Positions 8,132-16,675 of a DNA stretch of 64,000 nucleotides are shown here, one piece after another. Each line of letters starts with the position of its first letter. The first letter of the stretch is position 1. Origin of the DNA: Desulfotignum sp. (GTDB taxonomy: Bacteria > Desulfobacterota > Desulfobacteria > Desulfobacterales > Desulfobacteraceae). Below the pieces are notes generated by a model. That model was not told the DNA's origin and did no database searches. It was given only the letters and a program-made list of their open reading frames with translations. The position numbers and the translations under genes are program-made. Location: positions 1-64,000 of the forward strand of contig JAABUD010000122.1 of NCBI GenBank assembly GCA_011389555.1, read 5' to 3'.

Positions 8132-8344
8132 CTATTTGAAATAGTTATATATCCGAATGGCTCCGGCCGCAACCAGAAAGAACCCCAGCACATAAAAACA
8201 GAATGTAACCAGGCCCAGTTTGTTGCTGAAAAATTCAATGGCGGCCACCTGGGGCATGACCACGGGTATCCGGTAGAATACGCCCAGTCCCACGGCAATG
8301 AGAACGATGCCATAATAAAATGTGAATTTTTTTTTGTCCATCAT
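8132..8344 (-). CDS. Small two-helix membrane protein
   Basis: A 70-residue protein with two hydrophobic segments: FYYGIVLIAVGLGVFY (about 9-24) and VTFCFYVLGFFLVAAGAIRI (about 46-65), and a charged MMDKKK start. It begins 3 bases after the ABC-F stop and ends 29 bases before pilB, so the three are probably co-transcribed. I do not recognise a family. Because it precedes a pilus-type ATPase, a membrane role near that system is possible but not shown. Confidence 0.65.
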   Translation of the reverse strand: MMDKKKFTFYYGIVLIAVGLGVFYRIPVVMPQVAAIEFFSNKLGLVTFCFYVLGFFLVAAGAIRIYNYFK

Positions 8345-8347
8345 AAA

Positions 8348-10189
8348 TCACGGCCTTTCCAGTTCTTTGAGTTGATTTTCAAACGGTTGATTCATTGAGT
8401 CCAGTGTCTGGGTTTCTTTTTCCAGGTCCATAAACAAGGCCTCCACCCGGGCCTCCAGATCGGCCAGTTGTTTGGAAAATGTCTGAATGGCTTCTCCATC
8501 CCCTTCCTGAGATGCGGTCAACAATGATTCATTGACCGCATGGATCCGGATTTCACAGGATTCGATGGCATCTTCGACAGCAGTGATTTTCTTTTGTATG
8601 GGTCCCAGAACCCGGGAACGGTCCGCAATGATTTCCGATTTTTTCTGACGCAGGGCTTTTTTACTGACCCCCGGGGATCGGGATTCCGCTGTATCGGTCC
8701 GGGCGGCCTCATCCCACCCGTCTTTGTCTAAAAATTCCTGATAACTGCCTTCAAACAGTGTAATCTGTTCCTGTTTGAACACCACCAGTCGATTGGCCAG
8801 GGTATGAAGAAACATTTCATTATGGGTGACCAGAATCACGGCCCCTTCAAACGCGTCCAATGCGTCGACAAACGCATCACAGGCCTCGATATCCAGATGG
8901 TTGGAGGGTTCGTCCAGCAAAAGCAGGTTCAACGGGGTCAGCAACAGCTTACCCAGCATGACCCGGGATTTTTCACCGCCGGACAGCACACCGATTTTTT
9001 TCAATGCCGTATCTTTTTCAAACATCATGGCCCCGCAGATGTTTCGGGCCGCCTGGCGGTCAAAATCCGGATGGGCATCGATGAGGGTTTCCTCGATGGT
9101 CTGATTGTCATTCAACGAGGAGACATTGGTCTGTTCAAAATATCCGCCGGATACGCCGGGGTTGTATGTAACCGCACCGGATACCGGGTCGAGCCGGCGG
9201 GTGAGCAGTTTGACCAGGGTGGTCTTTCCCTTGCCGTTTTGGCCGATAATACCGATCCGGTCCCCGGGTTGCACTGTCAGGGAAAAATCGGTGATCAAGG
9301 GGTGGGCCGGGGTATAGCAAAATGTCAATTGTTGGGCACGCAGCAGCTGCTTGCCGGCAAATGGCAGAAAATTAAAGGAAAATGCCAGGTTTTTGAGTTT
9401 TCCCAGTTTTTCTTTTGACTGCTGTTTTTCCAGGGTCTTGATCCGGGACTGGACCATGCTGGCCAGTCGGGCCTTGGCCCGGAACCGCGTGATAAAGGTT
9501 TCGATCTCTTTTTTGCGTTTTTCCTCATTCTGCCGGGTTTTCTCATACACTTCTTCATCCTGGGCCACCTGGTCGTAGTATTTGGCGGTACTCCCGGCAA
9601 TTTTCCTTATTTTACAACGGTGGATACCCGCAATATGCGTGACCACGTGATCCATGAACCCCCGGTCGTGGGTCACCAGCAGCACTTCCCTGGGCCAGGC
9701 GGTCAGAAACTGGGAAATCCAGCGGATGGAGGTGATATCCAGATAATTGGTGGGTTCATCCAGAATCAGCAGGTCCGGCTCGGTCACCAGCACTTTTGCC
9801 AGGTTCAGCCGCACCTGAAATCCCCCGGAGAACTCTTTTGGATCCCGGTCCAGGTCGGACTCGAAAAACCCCAGGCCTGCCAGTATTTTTTCCGCTTTCC
9901 AGTACTGGTCTCTTTCATGGGGGGGCAGCCCGGTCATGGCTTCATCCCGGACACTGGTTTGAGAAAACTGAATTTTCTGGGGCAGAATACCCAGGCGGTA
10001 TCCGGCAGGACAGGTAATTCTTCCATCATCCGGAGGATCGATCCCTGCAATCATATTCAACAACGTGGTTTTCCCATGACCGTTTCTGCCCACCAGCCCG
10101 ATCCGTTCTCCCGGATTTATCTGCAGACTGGCCTCTTCGAGCAGCATCTGGTCCCCATATCCCTTGACAATGGATTCAATGCTCAGCAT
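8348..10189 (-). CDS. ABC-F family ATPase
   Basis: A 613-residue soluble twin-ABC protein without membrane segments. ABC-F proteins act on the ribosome, for example resolving stalled elongation or protecting against antibiotics. First domain: Walker A GRNGHGKTT, signature FSGGFQVRLNLA, Walker B LLILDEPTNYLD. The linker from about residue 215 to 290 is long and charged, as expected for the P-site tRNA-interaction motif. Second domain: GQNGKGKTT, LSGGEKSRVMLG, LLLLDEPSNHLD. The C-terminal roughly 110 residues form a charged coiled coil, as in Uup/YdiF/YheS-like members. The exact subgroup is not resolvable by eye. It heads an operon with the small membrane protein and pilB. Confidence 0.93.
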   Translation of the reverse strand: MLSIESIVKGYGDQMLLEEASLQINPGERIGLVGRNGHGKTTLLNMIAGIDPPDDGRITCPAGYRLGILPQKIQFSQTSVRDEAMTGLPPHERDQYWKAEKILAGLGFFESDLDRDPKEFSGGFQVRLNLAKVLVTEPDLLILDEPTNYLDITSIRWISQFLTAWPREVLLVTHDRGFMDHVVTHIAGIHRCKIRKIAGSTAKYYDQVAQDEEVYEKTRQNEEKRKKEIETFITRFRAKARLASMVQSRIKTLEKQQSKEKLGKLKNLAFSFNFLPFAGKQLLRAQQLTFCYTPAHPLITDFSLTVQPGDRIGIIGQNGKGKTTLVKLLTRRLDPVSGAVTYNPGVSGGYFEQTNVSSLNDNQTIEETLIDAHPDFDRQAARNICGAMMFEKDTALKKIGVLSGGEKSRVMLGKLLLTPLNLLLLDEPSNHLDIEACDAFVDALDAFEGAVILVTHNEMFLHTLANRLVVFKQEQITLFEGSYQEFLDKDGWDEAARTDTAESRSPGVSKKALRQKKSEIIADRSRVLGPIQKKITAVEDAIESCEIRIHAVNESLLTASQEGDGEAIQTFSKQLADLEARVEALFMDLEKETQTLDSMNQPFENQLKELERP

Positions 10190-10287
10190 GTGTGGTATCT
10201 GTCCCGACTCTGACGATTATGGATTCAAATTGTAAAGCAACCCAATCATAGCACTGGTGAATATTTTTATAAATATGAGATTTTTTC

Positions 10288-10316
10288 TTGACTTGATTTT
10301 TCAATATTGCATAGTT
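10288..10316 (+). promoter_or_regulatory. Possible promoter of ppdK
   Basis: TTGACT at 10288-10293 is followed after 16-17 bases by CATAGT/ATAGTT in an AT-rich stretch about 55 bases upstream of the ppdK start. The -10 match is weak. Confidence 0.35.
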
Positions 10317-10371
10317 ACATCATCATGTTCATTCATTCATTCACACGGATATTATACAATATGAGGAAATC

Positions 10372-13086
10372 ATGACCAGATATATTTATGAGTTCGGCCC
10401 CGGGAAAACAGACGGGGATGCTTCCATGAAAAACCTTTTGGGCGGAAAAGGGGCCAATCTGGCTGAAATGGCCCGGCTGGGTCTGCCGGTCCCTCCGGGA
10501 TTCACCATTTCAACCGAATGCTGCAACCATTATTTTGATTTGGGGTGGCGGTTTCCGGATACGCTTGAATCGGAAATCAGGACCGCCATGGGCCATATTG
10601 AAACCCAAATGAAAATGACATTCGGTGACCCGGATGCCCCTTTGCTGGTTTCCTGCCGGTCCGGAGCCAGAAGTTCCATGCCCGGGATGATGGAAACCAT
10701 CCTCAATGTGGGACTGTGTTCCACCACGATTCCCGGGCTGGTGGAAAAAACCGGCAATGAATGGTTTGTGTACGATGCGTACCGCCGTCTGATCATGATG
10801 TATTCGGACGTGGTCATGGAAAAAGCGGATCAGGTGGTGCCGGAAGACGGTATGGGCATCCGCCTGAACCTGGAAATGATGATGAACAACCTGAAAAACG
10901 ACAAAGGGTATGAGCATGATACCGATATCTCGCTTCCGGATATGCAGGCCCTGTGTGATCGGTTCAAAAAGAAAATTTCCCAGTATCTGAAAAAAGATTT
11001 TCCCGATGACCCCCGAAAACAGCTCATGGGCGCCATCGGGGCCGTGTTTAAAAGCTGGAACGGCAAACGGGCCGTGTCCTACCGCCGTATCGAGCATATC
11101 CCCGATGCCTGGGGAACGGCGGTCAATGTTCAGTCCATGGTATTCGGTAACATGGGGGATACGTCCGCCACGGGCGTGGCGTTTACCAGAGATCCGTCCA
11201 CCGGCAAAAATCATTTTTTCGGCGAATGGCTGGTCAATGCCCAGGGAGAGGATGTGGTGGCCGGTATCCGGACCCCCAATCCCCTGAACACAGACACCAA
11301 AAACATGCAGAACCAGCACCTGCCCTCCCTGGAAGAAGCCATGCCCGGTCTGTATGACCAGCTGTATGATATCCGAAACACCCTGGAATCCCATTACAAA
11401 GACATGCAGGACATCGAGTTCACCATCCAGGAAGGCATCTTGTACATGCTCCAGTGCCGGGTGGGCAAACGCACGGCCACAGCTGCGTTGAACATGGCCA
11501 TGGACATGTATGAACAAGGCATGATCGATGAAAAAACCATGATCTGCCGCCTCAACCCCAAATCGCTGGATGAAATGCTGCACCCCATTGTGGATTCCCG
11601 GGAGGAAGAAACCGCGGTTCAGGTGGCGGAAGGTCTGCCGGCCGGACCGGGGGGCGCCTGGGGCAAGATTGTTTTCACGGCCGAAGATGCGGTTCAGATG
11701 GCCAAAATCGGGGAAAATGTCATCCTGGTCAGGGAAGAAACCAGCCCGGAAGACATCGAAGGCATGCGGGCCGCTGCTGCCATTCTCACGGCCCGGGGCG
11801 GCATGACCAGCCATGCGGCCCTGGTGGCGAGAGGCTGGGGAAAATGCTGTATCGTAGGGGCCGGGGCCATGAAAATCAATGCGAAAAACCGCCAGGTCCA
11901 GGTGGGGACCCGGATATTCACTGAAGGCGATGTGTTTACGTTGAACGGTACCAAAGGCATTGTGTATGACGGCCGGCTCAAAATGAAAGACGCGCTGGAA
12001 AATCCCAAGTTCAAAAAATTCATGGCCATTGCGGACCGCCACCGGACCATGGGGGTGCGGACCAATGCCGATACACCGGAAGATGCGGCCACGGCCTTGA
12101 AATTCGGGGCCCAGGGCATCGGGCTGTTCAGAACCGAGCACATGTTTTATGGGGCAGACTCAGACCGGCCGTTGTTTCTGCTTCGGAAAATGATTTTAAG
12201 CAAATCAACGGAAGAACGCCAGGCAGCCCTGGATGAACTGTTTCCGTTCGTCAAGCAGGAAATTCAACACACGTTGGAAGTGATGGACAACCTGCCAGTG
12301 ACCCTGCGGCTGCTGGATCCGCCCCTGCATGAATTTGTGCCCGAGTCGGAAGCCAACCAGATGGAAATCGCCAGAGCCCTGGGCATTGACCTGGAAGAGG
12401 TGGATAAACGAAGCCGGCTGCTCAAGGAATCCAATCCCATGATCGGTCACCGGGGGGTACGTCTGGGGATCACATTTCCGGAAATTACGCAGATGCAGGT
12501 GAATGCCATTTTCACGGCGGCCGCAGAATTGATCGTTTCAGGAAAGCAGCCGATGCCTGAAATCATGGTGCCGGTCACCTGCAATGAAAAAGAGCTGACC
12601 TTTGTCAAAAAAATAGTGGATGACTCTTATCACACGATCTTGAAAGCCCACAACCTGGAACAGATTCCCTATTTGTTCGGCACCATGATTGAAATTCCCA
12701 GAGCGGCCTTGATTGCGGACAAAATGGCGAAGGATGCCCAGTTCTTTTCATTCGGCACCAATGATCTGACCCAGATGACGTTCGGGTTTTCCAGAGATGA
12801 TATCGGATCTTTTATGAATGACTATATCGACCATGCCATTTTAGACTCGGATCCGTTTGAAACCCTGGACCAGGAAGCTGTGGGCAGTCTGATTGAAATT
12901 GCCGTTGAGCGCGGCAGAAAAACCCGGCCGGAGATCAAGCTGGGAATCTGCGGCGAACATGGCGGGGATCCGGCATCCGTGATATTCTGCCATAAGGCCG
13001 GACTGACCTATGTGTCCTGTTCTCCCTACCGGGTGCCGATCGCGCGGCTGGCTGCGGCCCAGGCCGCCATCCAGGAGAATGATTAA
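10372..13086 (+). CDS. ppdK: Pyruvate, phosphate dikinase
   Basis: Interconverts pyruvate, ATP and phosphate with PEP, AMP and pyrophosphate in the cytosol; in anaerobes it links C3 assimilation to gluconeogenesis or PPi use. The 904-residue length is normal. The N-terminal ATP-grasp domain has GGKGANLAEMARLGLPVPPGF and SCRSGARSSMPGMM; the swivelling phosphohistidine domain has ILTARGGMTSHAALVARG with the catalytic His and adjacent regulatory Thr; the C-terminal PEP/pyruvate barrel has GIGLFRTEHMF, SFGTNDLTQMTFGFSRDD and KLGICGEHGGDP. GAGGAAATC precedes the ATG. Its stop overlaps that of the convergent regulatory-protein gene, so the pair probably controls one another. Confidence 0.97.
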   Translation: MTRYIYEFGPGKTDGDASMKNLLGGKGANLAEMARLGLPVPPGFTISTECCNHYFDLGWRFPDTLESEIRTAMGHIETQMKMTFGDPDAPLLVSCRSGARSSMPGMMETILNVGLCSTTIPGLVEKTGNEWFVYDAYRRLIMMYSDVVMEKADQVVPEDGMGIRLNLEMMMNNLKNDKGYEHDTDISLPDMQALCDRFKKKISQYLKKDFPDDPRKQLMGAIGAVFKSWNGKRAVSYRRIEHIPDAWGTAVNVQSMVFGNMGDTSATGVAFTRDPSTGKNHFFGEWLVNAQGEDVVAGIRTPNPLNTDTKNMQNQHLPSLEEAMPGLYDQLYDIRNTLESHYKDMQDIEFTIQEGILYMLQCRVGKRTATAALNMAMDMYEQGMIDEKTMICRLNPKSLDEMLHPIVDSREEETAVQVAEGLPAGPGGAWGKIVFTAEDAVQMAKIGENVILVREETSPEDIEGMRAAAAILTARGGMTSHAALVARGWGKCCIVGAGAMKINAKNRQVQVGTRIFTEGDVFTLNGTKGIVYDGRLKMKDALENPKFKKFMAIADRHRTMGVRTNADTPEDAATALKFGAQGIGLFRTEHMFYGADSDRPLFLLRKMILSKSTEERQAALDELFPFVKQEIQHTLEVMDNLPVTLRLLDPPLHEFVPESEANQMEIARALGIDLEEVDKRSRLLKESNPMIGHRGVRLGITFPEITQMQVNAIFTAAAELIVSGKQPMPEIMVPVTCNEKELTFVKKIVDDSYHTILKAHNLEQIPYLFGTMIEIPRAALIADKMAKDAQFFSFGTNDLTQMTFGFSRDDIGSFMNDYIDHAILDSDPFETLDQEAVGSLIEIAVERGRKTRPEIKLGICGEHGGDPASVIFCHKAGLTYVSCSPYRVPIARLAAAQAAIQEND

Positions 13087-13934
13087 CTCAAGTGGGCCGC
13101 TGCCTTGAAGCGCCGGGTGATCATTTCAATGATTTCCTCGGCGCTGGTTTCAACGGGTTTGTCGCTGATATCCAGAATGGAGTATCCTTTGGCAATGTAA
13201 TACCGGTGGGCGGTAAAAATTTCCTCTTCGATTTTTTTTCTGGACGCATACGCGGATTTCATCTCCGACACCCCTAAGCTTTCCTGCCGCATTTTGCGGT
13301 GGGAAAGCAGCTGTTTGGCATTGATGTTCAACGCAAAGATCCGGCGCCGGTCCACCTCATCCAGGATGGCCGGCAACGGGACTCCCGGCACGAACGGCAC
13401 ATTGGCCACTTTCCATCCCAGCACGGCCATATACATGGACAACGGGGTTTTGCCGGCCCTGGACAGGCCCAGAAGGATGATTTCCGCTTGATCCAGGCTT
13501 TCCGGGCTCAAGCCGTCATCATGGGCCAGGGCAAAATCAATGGCAGACACCTGCTTGAGATCCACCTGGTGACTTTCCCGGTACAGCCCCGGTTTCTCCA
13601 GAGGGGCCTGGTTCAGAAAAGACTGAATCTTTGACAGCACCGGCCCCATCAGGTCGATGGTCACAATTTTATGTTCCATGCCCTTGCGGGTGAGGTACTG
13701 CCGCAGATCCGACTTGACAATGGTATGCACAATAATGCTTTCCATGTCTTTGACCTTGTCGATGAGTTCGTCCACCTGAACTTCAGACCGGATATGGGGT
13801 ACCTTGACAATGGTGATTTTGTTGTGAGGAAACTGAATCAGGGTGGATTCCACCAGGTGAAAGGCATTGATCCCTTCCCCGCAGGAAGCGATATAGATCA
13901 CCTGAAACCCGGAAGTGGAAAGTGGCTGTGCCAT
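13083..13934 (-). CDS. PPDK/PEP synthase regulatory kinase-phosphorylase (DUF299)
   Basis: A 283-residue bifunctional enzyme of the DUF299 family, which uses ADP to phosphorylate the regulatory Thr beside the catalytic His of PPDK or PEP synthase and removes it by Pi-dependent phosphorolysis. The family P-loop is EIILLGLSRAGKTPLSMYMA (about 151-170); other matches are SCGEGINAFHLVES near the N-terminus, TIDLMGPVL, and DDGLSPESLDQAE. The convergent ppdK gene with overlapping stops makes PPDK the likely target. The downstream ATG-proximal sequence has no strong ribosome site. Confidence 0.92.
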   Translation of the reverse strand: MAQPLSTSGFQVIYIASCGEGINAFHLVESTLIQFPHNKITIVKVPHIRSEVQVDELIDKVKDMESIIVHTIVKSDLRQYLTRKGMEHKIVTIDLMGPVLSKIQSFLNQAPLEKPGLYRESHQVDLKQVSAIDFALAHDDGLSPESLDQAEIILLGLSRAGKTPLSMYMAVLGWKVANVPFVPGVPLPAILDEVDRRRIFALNINAKQLLSHRKMRQESLGVSEMKSAYASRKKIEEEIFTAHRYYIAKGYSILDISDKPVETSAEEIIEMITRRFKAAAHLS

Positions 13935-14019
13935 ATGAATGATAATCCTTTATTGTCCACAAATTTTATTTTATACTCTGAATTTTATACACCAACCATA
14001 ACCCATTGGGAAGATAAAC

Positions 14020-14451
14020 ATGACACATGAAGATCAAGGGAATTATGCCGGCAAACACCCGCAACGGGAAATGGACCCGGTTGTGGTGGAAAAACTGGAA
14101 AAACGCAAAGACAAAAACCAGATCACCTGTGCGGCAGCCCACCGGGTGGCCTCCGATCTTACCATATCTCCCAGAGAGGTCGGTGTTCAGGTGGATTTGA
14201 TGGAACTGCGGCTTGTCCAGTGTCAGCTGGGGCTTTTTGGACATACGCCCGGATCCGGACAAAGCGATAAAGAGATCCGGGTGCCGGATGACCTGAAGCT
14301 GCGCCTGGAAAGCGCGGCCAGACAAGGCCGGATATCCTGCAAAGCCTGCTGGGATATTGCCGGAGAATGTAAAATGAGCCGCGTGGATATGGGATCTGTC
14401 TGTAAAAAGATCGATTTGCGCATCAAGCCCTGTCAGCTGGGGGCTTTTTAG
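14020..14451 (+). CDS. Protein with a duplicated CQLGxF domain
   Basis: A 143-residue soluble protein, start supported by GGGAAG six bases upstream. Two halves align with each other. Residues 26-73 run from EKRKDKNQITCAAAHRVASD to CQLGLF, and 96-143 from SAARQGRISCKACWDIAGEC to CQLGAF. Shared positions are I-[TS]-C near the start, A-x-x-[IV]-A, an S/P-R-x-x-[MV]-G turn, D-L or D-L-R, and the terminal C-Q-L-G-x-F. Each unit looks like a small helix-turn-helix-like fold; paired Cys could hold a metal. I recognise no named family or function. It is followed 8 bases later by the DUF503 gene and is divergent from the PPDK regulator. Confidence 0.75.
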   Translation: MTHEDQGNYAGKHPQREMDPVVVEKLEKRKDKNQITCAAAHRVASDLTISPREVGVQVDLMELRLVQCQLGLFGHTPGSGQSDKEIRVPDDLKLRLESAARQGRISCKACWDIAGECKMSRVDMGSVCKKIDLRIKPCQLGAF

Positions 14452-14459
14452 GAACTGTG

Positions 14460-14747
14460 ATGATAGTGGGATGCGGCCGGATCCGGTTACGCCTGTTCGA
14501 GGTACACTCGCTGAAGGCAAAACGAAAAACTGTCAGACCCATTGTGGCCCGGATTCAGAATCAGTTCCAGGCAGCCGCAGCCGAAACCGGGCTGAACGAC
14601 AGCCATGAATGGGCTGAGATCGGTTTTGCCGTGGTGGGCAATGACGCGGCCCTGATCAACTCCCGGGTGGACAAGATCTTCAATTATGTGGATGCCATGG
14701 GACTGGCCATGATTGCAGATACAAATATGGAAATTATTCATCTTTGA
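14460..14747 (+). CDS. DUF503 (YlxP-like) protein
   Basis: A 95-residue protein of the DUF503 family, small ferredoxin-like-fold proteins often encoded next to nusA-infB-rbfA; function is not settled, with a ribosome-related role suspected. Family features are the HSLKAKRKTVRPIVARIQNQF block, NDSHEWAEIGFAVVGND and the DTNMEIIHL end. The start may be the GTG at 14457 or the ATG at 14460, both behind AGGAA. It follows the CQLGxF gene closely and its end overlaps the convergent ArfB-like gene by 10 bases. Confidence 0.88.
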   Translation: MIVGCGRIRLRLFEVHSLKAKRKTVRPIVARIQNQFQAAAAETGLNDSHEWAEIGFAVVGNDAALINSRVDKIFNYVDAMGLAMIADTNMEIIHL

Positions 14748-15133
14748 TCTTCTTGTTTCTGCTTCCCGGCCAGTTTTTTCCGGGTCTTTTGCCGGCGCCG
14801 GCGTTTCTGTTTCTGCATTTTTCTGTCTGAATCCGACATGTCCGAGGGGTGTCTGCCGGATTGAAGGGCTTGGATTTTTTCCGCTAAAGCCCGCAGTGCC
14901 AAAAACCGGTTCAGATGCAGGGACCGGTGTTTTCCCACCTTGACCGACAGCCCGGTTTCTCTGTGACGGAGAAACACGGCGGAAGAAGATTTGTTCACCT
15001 TCTGTCCCCCCCGGCCCGAGGCTTTGATGAATTTTTCCTCCAGATCGGTTTTGCGGATCCCCAGTTCCGCCAGTTTCCGCTCCAGGGCGGCCCGTTTTTT
15101 TTCGCTGGGTCCGGATGATTCACTCGGTGCCAT
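14738..15133 (-). CDS. RF-1 domain peptidyl-tRNA hydrolase (ArfB / C12orf65-like)
   Basis: A stand-alone class I release factor domain of about 131 residues lacking codon-recognition domains. It has the catalytic GGQ in FIKASGRGGQKVNKSSSAV and a strongly basic tail (KMQKQKRRRRQKTRKKLAGK) of the kind ArfB inserts into the empty mRNA channel to free stalled ribosomes. The order resembles mitochondrial C12orf65 as much as ArfB. The start at 15133 follows GGCGGAGG; the longer frame from 15208 has no such site. Together with ssrA/smpB elsewhere in this window it gives two rescue routes. Confidence 0.85.
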   Translation of the reverse strand: MAPSESSGPSEKKRAALERKLAELGIRKTDLEEKFIKASGRGGQKVNKSSSAVFLRHRETGLSVKVGKHRSLHLNRFLALRALAEKIQALQSGRHPSDMSDSDRKMQKQKRRRRQKTRKKLAGKQKQEDQR

Positions 15134-15191
15134 GGTTCCTCCGCCTGTTTTTTTGCGCGTAATTTTTTTGGTTTCATGCCAGGGGTGCCTT

Positions 15192-16655
15192 TCACTGCTC
15201 CGGGTCATCCACCAGCGGGCTCAACCGGGCGAGAACCGGATCAAAACAAGGGTTCACGGTCTGATACACGGTTTGATTCAATCGATCGTAAAACCGGTGA
15301 AGCCTTATGTCCGGCGCAAACGTTTCCCCCACATGCACCATTTTGGTAACCGCTGCTTCATAGGAATCAAATGCGCCCACGGCCATGCCGGCATTGATGG
15401 CACACCCCACTGAAGCGGAACCTTTTACCCGGTTTCTGCACACCGGGATCCCGAACACATCGGCAAAAATCTGCATGAACAGGTCCGAGTTGGCCCCGCC
15501 CCCGGATATCACCAGCTGTCTGAATGGGGTATCCAGTTCCCGGGCCATGGGAGTCATGTGGTTTTTCATGGTCAGGGCGATCCCTTCTAAAATGGAGCGG
15601 TACATATGGGCCCGGGTATGGCGGCCGTCAAACCCGAACATCACCCCTTTTCTAAACACGGCGTCCTTTGGCGGGGCCCAGTCATGGAGGGTCATAAGCC
15701 CGTCACACCCGGCCGGGACCCGGGACGCCTCCCGGTTGAACCACTCAGCCACGGACAGGCCTTGATCCCGGGCCTTTTTCACGACTCCTTCCCCGAACTG
15801 GTCGCAGAACCAGGACACCGTCCACATGCCCCGGCGCACCCCCATGCATTCATAAATGTACTGGAACGGGATTGACGCGGGAAACGGCCAGAAATGAGCG
15901 GCATCGGTTCTGTTTTCCCGGCCGTGGACCATGCCGCCGATATAGGTGCCTAAAGATACCAGACCTTTTTCCGGGTCCAGGGCCCCGGCCCCCAGCGCCT
16001 CCACCGCCTTGTCATGGGCCGTGGCCACCACGGGCAGCCCTTCCGGCAGTCCGGTGATCTGTGCCACCGCTTTTGTGACATGCCCCAGGATCTCTCCGGG
16101 TTTTTTCACATCAAATACCCTGTCCCGGGTCAGGTGGTTCCGGGAAAAGTCCCTGTCCCGGGTGCTCCAGTTCCAGGTATCCATATCCATGGGCCAGTAT
16201 CCGACATAATTGGCACAGGTATCTTTGCGTTCACCGGTCAGGCGCCAGGTGATATACCCGGATGAAGTGGTGACATACCGGACATTACCGAACCTTTTTT
16301 CCCAGGTATAGGGCGCGTTCATCCGCTTGTCTATCCAGGAGATCAGCGGATAGGCAAGGTCCCCGTTTTCCTTTACCAGGGCCAGGCAGCACCGGATCAC
16401 GCACAGCCCCATGGCTGCGATATCTTCCTTGTGCCGGCCCGGCAGGTGTTCAAACCGGTGCATGGCGGTTTGAAGGGCTATTTTCAGGGCATCCCACAGG
16501 TCGTCATCCGGATGGATAGCCTGCTGCGGGGCCGGTATCTCCATGGGCCGCAAGGGGTGTCCGGCCTCGCACACCACCGTGCCGGAAAGATCGAATATCA
16601 CCACTTTGGCACTCTGGGTGCCCACATCCACGCCCATCAGACAGGTATCAGCCAT
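15192..16655 (-). CDS. FGGY-family carbohydrate kinase (YgcE-like)
   Basis: ATP-dependent phosphorylation of a sugar, polyol or related small hydroxy compound in the cytosol. The 487-residue length is standard. The N-terminal phosphate loop is GVDVGTQSAKVVIFD; the middle has the ATPase-type VVATAHDKAVEALGAGA; the C-terminal adenosine motif is VISGGGANSDLFMQIFADVF. The SWIDKR segment sits where substrate-binding residues lie in xylulose and glycerol kinases, but the substrate cannot be read. It is last in the minus-strand module with the ygcW/ygcU-like genes, 20 bases after the second flavin oxidase, matching the presence of kinase ygcE in the E. coli ygc cluster. Confidence 0.9.
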   Translation of the reverse strand: MADTCLMGVDVGTQSAKVVIFDLSGTVVCEAGHPLRPMEIPAPQQAIHPDDDLWDALKIALQTAMHRFEHLPGRHKEDIAAMGLCVIRCCLALVKENGDLAYPLISWIDKRMNAPYTWEKRFGNVRYVTTSSGYITWRLTGERKDTCANYVGYWPMDMDTWNWSTRDRDFSRNHLTRDRVFDVKKPGEILGHVTKAVAQITGLPEGLPVVATAHDKAVEALGAGALDPEKGLVSLGTYIGGMVHGRENRTDAAHFWPFPASIPFQYIYECMGVRRGMWTVSWFCDQFGEGVVKKARDQGLSVAEWFNREASRVPAGCDGLMTLHDWAPPKDAVFRKGVMFGFDGRHTRAHMYRSILEGIALTMKNHMTPMARELDTPFRQLVISGGGANSDLFMQIFADVFGIPVCRNRVKGSASVGCAINAGMAVGAFDSYEAAVTKMVHVGETFAPDIRLHRFYDRLNQTVYQTVNPCFDPVLARLSPLVDDPEQ

Positions 16656-16675
16656 GATTGAATTTCCATTGCTCC

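Noticed and set aside
10510..12141. A 543-codon minus-strand frame opposite ppdK
   Set aside because: Codon bias on the real gene creates long antisense frames; composition is Gly/His/Phe-rich and no motif is present.
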